Assembly (NCBI RefSeq): GCF_008119665.1
Contig: NZ_CP043046.1
Span: forward strand, 1,984,001-2,048,000
Direction: 5' to 3'
Length of the DNA: 64,000 nt
From: Pigmentiphaga aceris
GTDB lineage: Bacteria > Pseudomonadota > Gammaproteobacteria > Burkholderiales > Burkholderiaceae_B
The notes beneath the pieces were generated by a model. The model did not search any database and was not told the origin of the DNA. It was given only the letters and a program-made list of their open reading frames with translations. A program made the translations under genes and the position numbers. Of this stretch, positions 39,234 through 47,665 are shown one piece after another. Numbering within the stretch: position 1 is the stretch's first letter; each line of letters starts with the position of its first letter.

Positions 39234-40217
39234 ATGTCCTCTGCAAAGTCCATGAGCCGTGCTGACTTCCTGCGACTTTCGCTGGGTGGTGCAATGACGC
39301 TGGCGGCAGCCCCCTTCGCACCGCTTGCGATGGCCACGCCACCAACGTCGACCACCGCTGCTGGCGCAAGCCCCGCAGCCAACCTGACAAAGATCGCCAC
39401 GCGCCGTATTCCTGTCTCTGGCGCATCGTTGCCTGTCATCGGCTGCGGCACTTATGTAGGCTTCGATGAGGTTCCAGGCTCGGTGGAATATGCGCGCCTG
39501 CCGGGTGTGCTGAACACCTTGTTCGCGCACGGCGGTTCGGTCATTGACAGTTCACCGATGTATGGTCGCGCCGAACAGACCACCGGTGAATTGCTGAAGC
39601 AGTCAAACAGCCGTGGGAATGCATTTGTCGCCACCAAGGTGTGGACGAGTGGGCGCGAGGCGGGTATTCGGCAGATGGAGGAATCATTCCGTCTGCTTGG
39701 CGTTGATCGTGTGGACTTGATGCAGGTGCATAACCTGGTCGATTGGCGCACTCACTTGGCTACGTTGCGTGATTGGAAGGCGGCCGGGCGGATTGGCTAT
39801 ATCGGGGTGACGCATTACACCGCCAGCGCGTATGTGCAGTTGGAATCGGTGCTGAAGGCCGAGAAGCCTGATTTTGTGCAGTTGAATTATGCGATTGACG
39901 ATCGCGAAGCTGCGCAGCGTTTGTTGCCGTTGGCTGCTGACCTGGGGATTGCCGTGCTGGTGAATCGTCCCTTCGGTGGGGGTGGGCTGTTGCGTCGTGT
40001 GCGAGACAGGCCGTTGCCGGGCTGGGCTGCGGAGGTGGGGGCGACGTCTTGGGCGCAGTTGCTGTTGAAGTTTGTGTTGGCCAATCCGGCGGTGACGTGC
40101 GCCATTCCGGGTACGAGTCGACCTGAGCATATGGCTGATAACTTGGCGGCGGGTCGTGCGCCGCTGCCTGATGCGGGGTTCTGGACGGCTGCGCGTATTG
40201 CTGCGGTGACCGGGTAA
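39234..40217 (+). CDS. Aldo/keto reductase with N-terminal signal sequence
   Basis: A 327-residue aldo/keto reductase-like protein. Residues 1-36 form a probable export signal (SRADFLRLSLGGAMTLAAAPFAPLAMA), close to a Tat signal but with only one arginine of the pair. The barrel has VIDSSPMYGRAEQTTGELL (Asp/Tyr of the active site), VATKVWTSGR (Lys) and MQVHNLVDW (His). AGGAGA precedes the ATG at 39234. Export of an AKR is found in several proteobacterial families; cofactor and substrate are unknown. Confidence 0.85.
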   Translation: MSSAKSMSRADFLRLSLGGAMTLAAAPFAPLAMATPPTSTTAAGASPAANLTKIATRRIPVSGASLPVIGCGTYVGFDEVPGSVEYARLPGVLNTLFAHGGSVIDSSPMYGRAEQTTGELLKQSNSRGNAFVATKVWTSGREAGIRQMEESFRLLGVDRVDLMQVHNLVDWRTHLATLRDWKAAGRIGYIGVTHYTASAYVQLESVLKAEKPDFVQLNYAIDDREAAQRLLPLAADLGIAVLVNRPFGGGGLLRRVRDRPLPGWAAEVGATSWAQLLLKFVLANPAVTCAIPGTSRPEHMADNLAAGRAPLPDAGFWTAARIAAVTG

Positions 40218-40354
40218 GGATTAGGCGTTCGTCACTCTGGCCAGCCATCGCTAGTCGCGAGCATGAGCCGCAAGGGCAATTGCTGGGTCATGCCGTGATG
40301 GAAGCTTCTTCCTGAACCTGAACATGGACCATGTCGCGCTTGCGCGTTGGCGGG

Positions 40355-40672
40355 CTATTTCGCTGGCAAGTTAGCAGCGAGGTCTGCAACCGTGACCGTC
40401 CTGAGGGAGTGCTCGAATTGAAGTCGGGCAGACTCCATGGCCGTCACCATTGCATCATTTGCAGCGCGCGCCAGAAGACATGACCCATGCTCTTTGTCGT
40501 TGCCAATCGCAAACAGCGGAGGTGATCCAAGGGCCACATAAATGTCCATCAAAGAGATTCTTCGAGCCGCTTTGCAAGCGACCAGCCGCCCTTGTGTCCT
40601 TTCAGGGAGGTAACCATGCCTGCTTCGCGCAAACCGGCCATGGTTCTCCGGACAACGGCCGAGTCCGTCTGG
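40355..40672 (-). pseudogene. Rrf2-family regulator remnant
   Basis: The minus strand reads DSAVVRRTMAGLREAGMV, then SLKGHKGGWSLAKRLEE, and then, one base out of frame, ISLMDIYVALGSPPLFAIGN and ESARLQFEHSLRTVTVADL. Together these match the middle and end of an Rrf2 repressor of the YwnA type. The N-terminal part with most of the DNA-binding helix is missing where the Rhs sequence begins (about 40673), and one A appears lost near 40565 in GAAGAA(A)TCTC. It is therefore doubly broken. Nothing of note is seen in 40218-40354. Confidence 0.75.
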
Positions 40673-40679
40673 GCTAGGC

Positions 40680-41067
40680 GTGGAAACCTTCGCCTTCGAC
40701 GCGGCGAGCAACCTGCTGGACGACAACGTCAACGAAATCCGCTGCCCGCAGGACCAGAACCCCAAGCGCAGCCAGTTGCTGGATAACCTGCTGCGCGAAT
40801 ATGCCGGGACTCATTACGAATACGACGAGTGCGGCAATCAGGTACTGCGCTGGCACGACGGTGCCTACAGCCGCCTGACCTGGGACCTGTTCGACCGCTG
40901 TGGCACCACACCGCGAAAGCCCAACTCTTCGACGCCTTGGCCTAGTACCAGTGCGACCATCTGGGCTCGCCACAGGAACTCACTGACCAGGACGGCAATA
41001 TCGCCTGGAGCGCGCAGTACAAGGCATGGGGTGAAAAATTGGGTATGAAGGAGGGATCAACCTTTAT
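40680..41067 (+). pseudogene. Degenerate Rhs core fragment
   Basis: Three pieces of an Rhs repeat protein are recognisable but in different frames: ETFAFDAASNLLDD ... YAGTHYEYDECGNQVLRWHDGAYSRLTWD; then YQCDHLGSPQELTDQDGNIAWSAQYKAWGE behind a TAG; then IGYEGGINLYVY. The segment usually found between AWGE and DPIGYEGG (the hyperconserved RFQGQYYD and YDPxxGRF part) is deleted at about 41034. No intact start remains. It marks the 3' end of a lost rhs gene. Confidence 0.85.
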
Positions 41068-41475
41068 GTGTATGCGCCGAACCCTACAGGTTGGGTGCAT
41101 ACGCTGGGGTTGGCAAAGTGTGATTGCGACCCTTGCGGAATTGCTGCCCACTCTGAGCAACCCTATCCACGCCCCTCAAAAATGCAGTCTCATCACACAA
41201 TTCAAGATGCATGGGCTAAGGTAAATGTTTCAGGCTACTCACGAGGAAGTGCTCCTGCCATTTTACTACCGGTATCTTCACAGCATTCGACTGTCACAGC
41301 ATTACGGAATGCTCGAAGGGATGAGCGACTTGCTAATGGGCAACCCAAATGGGGGACCTCAATGGAGGACGAGTTTAGAAACTCCTACAGAGATCTTGGA
41401 GCTGCTGGGGTAAGTGAAAAATGTAAGCGCAAGGCCATCAAACAGGCTTGCAAAAATTTTGTGGAGAATAAATGA
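41068..41475 (+). CDS. Rhs C-terminal toxin domain (SHH/HNH-like nuclease), orphaned
   Basis: The frame opens in the last Rhs motif (YAPNPTGWVHTLGLA, 41068) and stays open for 135 codons. After the PNPTGWV junction the variable C-terminal toxin follows: KMQSHHTIQDAWAKVNVSGY, SRGSAPAILLP, SQHSTVTALRNARRDERL. The SHH triplet with downstream histidines resembles the SHH-signature HNH/EndoVII-type toxin domain of polymorphic toxins. The core is decayed, so delivery is probably lost. A GTG at 41068 could start translation, but no ribosome-binding site is obvious. Its stop overlaps the immunity gene start by 4 bp. Confidence 0.72.
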   Translation: MYAPNPTGWVHTLGLAKCDCDPCGIAAHSEQPYPRPSKMQSHHTIQDAWAKVNVSGYSRGSAPAILLPVSSQHSTVTALRNARRDERLANGQPKWGTSMEDEFRNSYRDLGAAGVSEKCKRKAIKQACKNFVENK

Positions 41476-41909
41476 ATATCGCGCAGTGTATTTCTTATAT
41501 TGGTCCTTTTTGGCATGCCCGCATGGGGGCTAATGAATCCGCTTTGCGTGATATGGAAACCTATTCGGGCCTGAGCTTGCCTGCAGATTACAAGGAGTTT
41601 ATGAAGTGGTCTGATGGAGGAGCGGGGAGCATTAAAAACATTTATCTGTCGATGTGGTCATTGTCACAGCTCATAGAGCTTAATGAAAATTATAAAATTA
41701 ATGGTTATTTAGGTGAGCGAGTTATTGCTATTGGTTCTGATGGGGGACCGATTTGCTTTTTACTTGATTATCGCCTTTCAAAAGAACCGAAATTTTCCAG
41801 CGTGAATTTTGGTGATCTTGATCCACAAGAGATTAAAGAGCTTGCACCTTCGTTCGAAGCGGCGATCACGTTGGCGATTTCGGGGAAAATAGTAGGTGAC
41901 AACCTTTAG
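41472..41909 (+). CDS. SMI1/KNR4 (SUKH) family immunity protein
   Basis: A 145-residue SUKH-fold protein with the pattern ETYSGLSLPADYKEFMKWSD, GGAGSIKNIYLSMWSLSQLIELNENY and ERVIAIGSDGGPICFLLDY. Such proteins neutralise nuclease toxins encoded just upstream. It overlaps the toxin stop (ATGA), so the pair is coupled. Base composition is clearly lower in GC than flanking genes, as expected for a recently acquired toxin/immunity cassette. Confidence 0.88.
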   Translation: MNIAQCISYIGPFWHARMGANESALRDMETYSGLSLPADYKEFMKWSDGGAGSIKNIYLSMWSLSQLIELNENYKINGYLGERVIAIGSDGGPICFLLDYRLSKEPKFSSVNFGDLDPQEIKELAPSFEAAITLAISGKIVGDNL

Positions 41910-41937
41910 CTAGTGCCGCCTGTTACACGTAGAAAAA

Positions 41938-42027
41938 ATGGAGCGTAAAATGAATGGCTTAGAAAAACTTTTTCCCCATTCTGTTGAAAATATTGATCAG
42001 TGGGAAAGAGTATTAAAATTTCGATGA
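41938..42027 (+). CDS. Truncated 29-codon frame, possible second immunity-gene remnant
   Basis: A short AT-rich frame reads MERKMNGLEKLFPHSVENID then QWERVLKFR and stops. It lies 28 bp after the SMI1 gene and ends about 25 bp before the truncated structured repeat. It looks like the start of another small gene cut by the junction. No family can be assigned. Confidence 0.3.
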   Translation: MERKMNGLEKLFPHSVENIDQWERVLKFR

Positions 42028-42052
42028 GCTTTTGCTGGGGAGCCGTATACAG

Positions 42053-42085
42053 CACCCGCGACTGGCAAAAAAACACAGCTTGAGA
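42053..42085 (-). repeat. Truncated third copy of the structured repeat
   Basis: On the minus strand, TTTTTTTGCCAGTCGCGGGT followed by G matches the entry to the 98-nt hairpin of the two long copies; the + strand block CACCCGCGACTGGCAAAA is identical in 34058-34075. The match stops at GCGGGTG, where AT-rich toxin-island DNA begins. It lies 28 bp downstream of the MocR gene stop, in the sense direction of that gene, the same placement as the long copies. Confidence 0.65.
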
Positions 42086-42112
42086 ACAGCACACCCTGCG
42101 TCAAAAAAACGA

Positions 42113-43666
42113 TCACGCCACACTTTCCGCATCAATGCGCAAAGCACTGTCCGACTTGCATATGCGATCCATTTTCACCGGCACAGCAACCACCTCCGCC
42201 AGCGTCTGCACCGCCTCACGGATGGCATCCTCATCCACGCCCGCAAATCCCAACACCACGCCACCATGACTCGGTGCCTTCGACGCCGGCAACCAGAAAC
42301 GCTCAAGCGGCTCCAGTTCGATATCCGCCGCGCGGGCCGCACGCACCCATCGACGCTCCTCCGCAAGTGACGGCAGCCACAACATGGCGTGCAAACCCGC
42401 ATCGATAACAGGCGTCGCCACACCCCCCGGTCGATAAAGCTCCCATGCAGCCAGCAACGCATCCCGCCGCGACTTCGCCGCCCGACGCATGCGCCGCACA
42501 TGACGCTGAAAATGACCTTGCGCGAAAAATTCTGCCAGCACCACCTGCTCCGACGTAGAACAGTGTCGATCCAGATGATTGCGCAGCGCAGCCAGCGAAC
42601 CCGCCAACTCAGGCGGTACTACCATATACCCAAGCCGCAAGCCGGGAAACAGCATCTTCGACAGCGTGCCCACGTAGATCGTGCGCCCACGCTCGTCCAG
42701 CGAAGCCAGCGGCGGCAAGGGCACACCGCGATATCGATATTCGCCGTCGTAATCGTCCTCGATGATCCAGCGACGCCCACGGCGTGCCCAGTCAAGCAGC
42801 GCCAGCCGCCGTGGCAAGGACAATGTCACCCCGGTCGGATAGTGGTTCGACGGCGTGACATAGGCCAGCCGGTGACGACGGCCCGTGGGCAACGCATCGG
42901 TCTGCATGCCCTGGGCATCGACATCGACCCCGTGCAGACGCGCACCCGTCAACGCGATGGCCGCTGCCGCACGCGGGTAGCCGGGGTTCTCCACCACCGC
43001 CACGTCACCAGGATTGAGCAGCATCTGCGCACACAAAGCGATGGCTTGTTGCGCACCCGAAGTCACCAGCACCTGTTCGGGACGGCAATACAGACCACGC
43101 GCACCGGATAGGTATTCGGCAATCCGGGCACGCAAGGCCGGGTCGCCGGCGGCGTCGGCATAACCCAGCTGCTCAGACGACGTATGACGCCAATAGCGCG
43201 CATGCAAGCGTGCCCAGGTGTCGAAGGGAAAACCGTCCATTGCCGGGATACCCGCCCGGAACGCACGCGGCGGCCCGGGGCGCGCGATGCCATCGCCCAG
43301 TGCCCGCAATCTGGCTGCCGTCTGGGAGTGGAACGCGTTGTCTGCGGTGTCGGGCGTTGCGATGGCCGGTGCCGCTGGAGGCGGTGTCTGCGCGGCAACA
43401 TAGGTGCCGTCGCCAACCGTGGCCGTCAGATGCCCCTCGCTGTAAAGCTGCTCGTAGGCGCTCAGCACTGTGCTGCGTGACACGCCCAATAGCTGGGCGA
43501 GTTCACGGCTGGCGGGCAGGCGGCTGGCCGCTGGCAGCTTGCCTGCGCGGATACGGGTGCGCAGGCCGTCCACGATCTGCAGACCAATCGGGCGTGTGCG
43601 ATCGATTACTAATCCGGTCGGGTCGAAAATTGGCATGCCCAAAATTCCCAGAATTGGACCTTTCAT
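42113..43666 (-). CDS. MocR/PdxR-type GntR regulator with aminotransferase domain
   Basis: A 517-residue regulator: GntR winged helix at about 25-90 (LQIVDGLRTRIRAGKLPAAS, LGVSRSTVLSAYEQL), linker, and a fold-type I aminotransferase domain with the PLP lysine K337 in GTLSKMLFPGLRLGY. It should sense PLP or an amino-PLP adduct. The N-terminus is uncertain; Met11 at 43636 (MPIFDPTG) fits the family better than the first Met. It is divergent from a GNAT acetyltransferase gene 70 bp away, a plausible target. Confidence 0.9.
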   Translation of the reverse strand: MKGPILGILGMPIFDPTGLVIDRTRPIGLQIVDGLRTRIRAGKLPAASRLPASRELAQLLGVSRSTVLSAYEQLYSEGHLTATVGDGTYVAAQTPPPAAPAIATPDTADNAFHSQTAARLRALGDGIARPGPPRAFRAGIPAMDGFPFDTWARLHARYWRHTSSEQLGYADAAGDPALRARIAEYLSGARGLYCRPEQVLVTSGAQQAIALCAQMLLNPGDVAVVENPGYPRAAAAIALTGARLHGVDVDAQGMQTDALPTGRRHRLAYVTPSNHYPTGVTLSLPRRLALLDWARRGRRWIIEDDYDGEYRYRGVPLPPLASLDERGRTIYVGTLSKMLFPGLRLGYMVVPPELAGSLAALRNHLDRHCSTSEQVVLAEFFAQGHFQRHVRRMRRAAKSRRDALLAAWELYRPGGVATPVIDAGLHAMLWLPSLAEERRWVRAARAADIELEPLERFWLPASKAPSHGGVVLGFAGVDEDAIREAVQTLAEVVAVPVKMDRICKSDSALRIDAESVA

Positions 43667-43736
43667 CGTACCAATTGCCAGCGCTAGGATGAAGTCCTGC
43701 TGAGTAGTTTTGTCCGTTCTTCAACCTGGAGCCCAC

Positions 43737-44486
43737 GTGTCTCAAGCCGCCCCCATTCAAGATCCGAACCCGTACTTCGACTCATCGCGGCGCAACAGCT
43801 TCGACCAGCCCATCGGCACCGACATGGCTGGCTGGACGCCGCGCGCCGTGCCGCCCTCGACTGCGATGCAAGGGCAGTACTGCCGCGTCGAACCCGTGGA
43901 CATTGCGCGTCATGGCGTGGAACTGTTCGAAGCCAACCTGGACGATGCAGAAGGCAAGAACTGGACTTACCTGTTCAACGACTTCCCGAACACGCAAGCC
44001 GCCTACCTGGAATGGCTGACCGCCCACGCGGCCAAACCAGACCCGATGCCGCACGCCATCATCGACCTGTCCACCGGCAAGGCGGTTGGCTTGGCGAGCT
44101 TCATGCGCATCGATACGGGCAATGGGGTGGTCGAGGTGGGGCACATCAATTATTCGCCGCGCCTGCAACGCCAGCGCGCTGCCACCGAAGCCATGTATCT
44201 GATGATGCGCCGCGTCTTCGATGAGCTTGGCTATCGCCGCTATGAATGGAAATGCGACGCGCTGAATGCGCCGTCACGCGGTGCGGCACGGCGTTATGGG
44301 TTCCGCTTTGAGGGCGTGTTCCGCAAGGCAGTGATGTACAAGGGCCGCACCCGCGACACCGCTTGGTTCGCCATCACCGACACGGAATGGCCGGCTGTGC
44401 GTGATGCCTTCGAGCGCTGGTTGGCTGCCGATAACTTCGATGCCGCAGGGCAGCAACGCAGTTCGTTGGCAGCTGCGCAGGAATGA
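43737..44486 (+). CDS. GNAT family N-acetyltransferase (RimL-like)
   Basis: A 249-residue acetyltransferase with HAIIDLSTGKAVGLASFMRI, VGHINYSPRLQRQRAATEAMYLMM (acetyl-CoA pyrophosphate loop, a Q/R-x-x-A variant) and KCDALNAPSRGAARRYGFRFEGVFR, typical of the protein/amino acid acetyltransferase type 3 branch. I take the GTG at 43737, 5 bp after TGGAG, as start. Substrate unknown. Divergent from the MocR-type regulator, which may control it. Confidence 0.85.
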   Translation: MSQAAPIQDPNPYFDSSRRNSFDQPIGTDMAGWTPRAVPPSTAMQGQYCRVEPVDIARHGVELFEANLDDAEGKNWTYLFNDFPNTQAAYLEWLTAHAAKPDPMPHAIIDLSTGKAVGLASFMRIDTGNGVVEVGHINYSPRLQRQRAATEAMYLMMRRVFDELGYRRYEWKCDALNAPSRGAARRYGFRFEGVFRKAVMYKGRTRDTAWFAITDTEWPAVRDAFERWLAADNFDAAGQQRSSLAAAQE

Positions 44487-44693
44487 TCTGCCGCGCGCGG
44501 TTGCTGCGGTTGCAGTGACCGTGCGGGGTGGCAACCAACATTGCAAGAAGGGATGTCTGCTGTCAGGTTGTTTCTGCGATGCAGAAGCATCTGAAACTGA
44601 GGCAGTGCACGAGTTCTAGCTGTATTCTGACATCCAAGCATGTTCGGACACAGTCCAGCGAAATGCGGCACTGGCGTCATCGTGGAAAGAAAA

Positions 44694-44720
44694 ATGGCTC
44701 GGCATGAATAGCCGAGCCAT
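44694..44720 (-). terminator. Terminator, minus strand
   Basis: ATGGCTCGGC / GCCGAGCCAT is a perfect 10-bp stem with a 7-nt loop. Read on the minus strand it is followed by TTTTTCTTTCC, so it ends the minus-strand operon of the AtuA-like and Bug genes or the small frame at 44778. The remaining 44487-44693 shows no gene. Confidence 0.75.
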
Positions 44721-44777
44721 TAGACATCCAAGTACGCACTAGATACTTGTCAGGGACCAATCGCTACACGCGGAGTC

Positions 44778-44912
44778 CTACGCTGCTTGCATCGAGCGTA
44801 CGTCGTCGACGGCATCGACGAAACACTTGTCCAGTACCTCGACCGAGATTGCCGGGCGATAGCGTGAGGGCCCCCGTCCAAGCATGCCGAGCAAGCGCAG
44901 CAAACCAGTCAT
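44778..44912 (-). CDS. Possible small protein downstream of the Bug gene
   Basis: A 44-codon frame (MTGLLRLLGMLGRGPSRYRP then AISVEVLDKCFVDAVDDVRSMQAA) lies between the Bug gene and its terminator on the same strand. It has a plausible amphipathic composition but no clear ribosome-binding site, and I do not recognise it. It may be chance or a gene remnant. Confidence 0.25.
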   Translation of the reverse strand: MTGLLRLLGMLGRGPSRYRPAISVEVLDKCFVDAVDDVRSMQAA

Positions 44913-44949
44913 CCTGGCTATGCCACGCCGCGCAGCAAGCCCCACCGCA

Positions 44950-45915
44950 TCATTCCTTCTCAATCCCCGCCTTGCGCACGATCTCTTCCCACTTCTTCGA
45001 CTCTGCTGCCTGGAAACTGGCCAGCTCAGCAGGCGTGGTGGTGAACGGGGCGACGCCGCCATTGGTGAAGAAAGTCGTGGCCGACGGTGACTTCGCAGCC
45101 GACGCAAACCACGCGTTCAGCTTATCGATGATCGGCTTGGGCGTGTTGGCCGGGGCGTAGGCCGCGAACCAGTAGCCCATGTCGTAGCCCGGCACGCCTG
45201 CTTCGGCAATCGTCGGCACATCCGGTGCCATCGCAATGCGGGTGGCGGTGGATGCGCCCAGCGCACGCAATGCGCCGCTCTTGATATGCGGCATGCCGGT
45301 GGCGGTGTCGGTGATCATCATGTCGATCTGGCCGCCCAGCAGGTCGGTCACGGCAAACGTATTGCTCTTGTAGGGCACGTGCAGAATCTGAATGCCCGCC
45401 AGCTGTTGCAGCAGTTCACCTGCGATCCGGCTGGACGAGCTGCCGCTGCCAAACGTCAGTTTGCCCGGTGCCTTTTTCGCTTCGTCCACGAACTGCTTCA
45501 CGTTCGTGATCGGCGACTTGCTGTTCACCACCATGATCTGCCCACCCTTGCCCAGCCCGGTGATGGGCGCAAAGTCCTTTACGGGGTCGTAGGGCAGTTT
45601 CTTGTACAGGTGTTCCGCTGCCGCATGGGTGGTGTTGGTGGTGATGAAAACGGTGTAGCCATCGGGTGCCGCGCGTGCGGCCTCGCTGGCACCGATGAAG
45701 CCGTTGGCGCCGGGCTTGTTGTCGATGATGACTTGCTGGCCGGCTTCGGCCGTGATGGCCTGACCGAAGGAGCGAGCGATCTGGTCGGTGGCGGTGCCGG
45801 ATGCAAAGGGCACGACAAAACGGATCGGCTTTTCTGGATATTGCGCAGCAGCGGAACCAGCGGCCGCAAAGGCCAGGACGCCAATCAGCAGGGCGGGGGC
45901 GAACGTGGGTGTCAT
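44950..45915 (-). CDS. Bug family (TctC-like) periplasmic solute-binding protein
   Basis: A 321-residue secreted receptor with a signal peptide cut after about residue 24 (ALLIGVLAFAAAGSAAAQ), followed by YPEKPIRFVVPFASGTATDQIAR, the Bug family start, then IIDNKPGANGFIGA and DGYTVFITTNTTHA. Bug proteins bind small carboxylates and are greatly expanded in Bordetella and relatives. It is last in an operon with the AtuA-like genes, so it probably captures the substrate of that pathway; no membrane transporter genes are adjacent. Confidence 0.93.
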   Translation of the reverse strand: MTPTFAPALLIGVLAFAAAGSAAAQYPEKPIRFVVPFASGTATDQIARSFGQAITAEAGQQVIIDNKPGANGFIGASEAARAAPDGYTVFITTNTTHAAAEHLYKKLPYDPVKDFAPITGLGKGGQIMVVNSKSPITNVKQFVDEAKKAPGKLTFGSGSSSSRIAGELLQQLAGIQILHVPYKSNTFAVTDLLGGQIDMMITDTATGMPHIKSGALRALGASTATRIAMAPDVPTIAEAGVPGYDMGYWFAAYAPANTPKPIIDKLNAWFASAAKSPSATTFFTNGGVAPFTTTPAELASFQAAESKKWEEIVRKAGIEKE

Positions 45916-45945
45916 GGGGCGATCTCCTGGGGAAATTCTTGTGGA

Positions 45946-46311
45946 CTACGTTTTTTGATGGACAAGCAGAGATTGCAGTGCAGGCGGTACGTCGATCGAT
46001 GCTTGCAGCAGCAGGAACACCAGCGACTTGCCGTGTGCGTCGAGATTCAGGGCATCGTTGACTCCGCCATCGAGTACGCCGTCGAGCACGAGATTCATTG
46101 CACCCATCCGGGGCAACAGATAACGCGTGACCGTCTGTGGATGGCGTCCGGCAAAAATCTGCTGCACGAACGCCTCGGTTACCTGCGCTTCCAGCACCGG
46201 ATAAAGCTCGGGGTGAAACGCAATCAGGCTGATGTTGGATCGGTTGCCTTTGTCACCGGTACGGCCGTGGGCCAGGGCGCGCAGGGGAAAGGAGTTGGGC
46301 GACGGGTTCAT
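45946..46311 (-). CDS. AtuA-related small protein (C-terminal domain as separate gene)
   Basis: A 121-residue protein with FPLRALAHGRTGDKGNRSNI and SLIAFHPELYPVLEAQVTEAFV, matching the small domain that ends many AtuA-family proteins or is encoded just after them. The ATG at 46311 is 1 bp after the stop of the large AtuA-like gene, so the two are translationally coupled and probably form one enzyme. The alternative upstream Met (46326) would overlap. Function is inferred only from partnership. Confidence 0.82.
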   Translation of the reverse strand: MNPSPNSFPLRALAHGRTGDKGNRSNISLIAFHPELYPVLEAQVTEAFVQQIFAGRHPQTVTRYLLPRMGAMNLVLDGVLDGGVNDALNLDAHGKSLVFLLLQASIDVPPALQSLLVHQKT

Positions 46312-46312
46312 G

Positions 46313-47665
46313 TCACGCATCCACAAAAGCGAATTGTTCGGACACCGCGTCGCGCGGCAGCAGGCAAGACGTGGCGTTCAAGCGCGTGCGCATGCTGGTG
46401 CGCACACCACCACCGCCAGCCGGCCCGCAGGTGTACAGCGCGTTCAGCTCGCGTGGCAGCAGGGCGGCCGTGGCACGGTCTTCGTGGGCGCAGGCGGCCC
46501 GCAGACGCACGTCGGTGGCTGCTTGCACGCGTGATGCAGGCAACTGGGCCAGCCCACCGCCATCGTCGTTGTCGAACACGCTTGATACTCCGATCAGGTC
46601 GAAGCGAATGCGCAGCTGTGGCAGGCGTGCACGCAGAATGTCCATCGCCAGCTTGGCGCGTGCACCCGCACCCGGGCCTGCGTAGGAAATCTCTGCCTCG
46701 GCAAACCAGCCGCCTTCGGAAAAGATGTTGGCTTTCAGATGCGAGGGGCGGGGATGGCCCTTGATGCCGGTTACCGACACGCGATTCGGGCCAAGCTGCG
46801 TTACTTCAGCCTGCGAAATGTCTGCGATCACGTCTGGCGTCAGGTAGGCAGCCGGGTCGTGCAGTTCGTACAGCAATTGTTCTTTCACCGTGCGGGTATC
46901 GACCACACCCCCGGTGGGTTCGGATTTGCCGATCACGAAATCGCCGCTTTCATCCATTTCGATGATGGGGTAACCCACATGGGCCAAGTCGGGCACATCT
47001 TTGTAGCCAGGGTCGGCAAAGTAGCCGCCCGTGACCTGCGCGCCGCATTCCAGCAGGTGGCCTGCCATGGTGGCGCGTGCCAGGCGGTCCCAATCGTCCA
47101 TGGCCCAGCCGAAATGCGCCAGGGCAGGGCCAAGGGTCAACGAGGGATCGGCAACCCGACCGCAGACCACGATGTCGGCACCGGCGCGCAGTGCATCGGC
47201 GATTGCCTGCGCACCGATGTAAACGTTGGCGCACACAAACCGGTCTGCCTCGAAACGCTCGCCCAGTTCTGCCTGCAACAACGCTTGTCCGGCTGCGTCG
47301 GCAATGTCGTCACCCGAGACCACGGCAATGCGGGGAACGCGCAGCCCTTGTTCAGCCGCAATGCGGTGAATGCGCCGCGCGGCACCGGCCGGGTTGGCTG
47401 CGCCGAAGTTGCTGACGATGGGAATGCGGTGTTCCAGGCAGGTGCCCAGAATCGGCGACACCATGTCGACCAGCAGGGGCTCGTAGCCCGCATCGGGATC
47501 TGCCTGCTTGGCCAACTGGGCAAGCGCCAGCGTGCGTTCGGCCAGGGTCTCGAAAATCAGGGCGGCAGGGCCACCCAGGCGAATCATCGTATCGACGACC
47601 GGCCGGGCGGCATCGGTGCGATCACCCGAGAAGCCTGCGGCAGAGCCGATCAATAACTTGGTCAT
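46313..47665 (-). CDS. AtuA family protein (DUF1446), acyclic terpene utilisation-like
   Basis: A 450-residue protein beginning MTKLLIGSAAGFSGDRTDAA, with VDMVSPILGTCLEHRIPIVS, GADIVVCGRVADPSLTLGP and GHLLECGAQVTGGYFADPG, all DUF1446 signatures. In Pseudomonas AtuA belongs to the citronellol/geraniol pathway, but most homologues next to Bug genes are uncharacterised. I use the ATG at 47665. It is the first gene of a three-gene operon divergent from a LysR gene. Confidence 0.88.
   Translation of the reverse strand: MTKLLIGSAAGFSGDRTDAARPVVDTMIRLGGPAALIFETLAERTLALAQLAKQADPDAGYEPLLVDMVSPILGTCLEHRIPIVSNFGAANPAGAARRIHRIAAEQGLRVPRIAVVSGDDIADAAGQALLQAELGERFEADRFVCANVYIGAQAIADALRAGADIVVCGRVADPSLTLGPALAHFGWAMDDWDRLARATMAGHLLECGAQVTGGYFADPGYKDVPDLAHVGYPIIEMDESGDFVIGKSEPTGGVVDTRTVKEQLLYELHDPAAYLTPDVIADISQAEVTQLGPNRVSVTGIKGHPRPSHLKANIFSEGGWFAEAEISYAGPGAGARAKLAMDILRARLPQLRIRFDLIGVSSVFDNDDGGGLAQLPASRVQAATDVRLRAACAHEDRATAALLPRELNALYTCGPAGGGGVRTSMRTRLNATSCLLPRDAVSEQFAFVDA

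Noticed and set aside
45286..46764. A 492-codon plus-strand frame opposite the Bug and AtuA-like genes; likewise 50845-52467 opposite the hydantoinase gene
   Set aside because: Both overlap convincing minus-strand genes with signal peptides and active-site motifs, and their own products look random.
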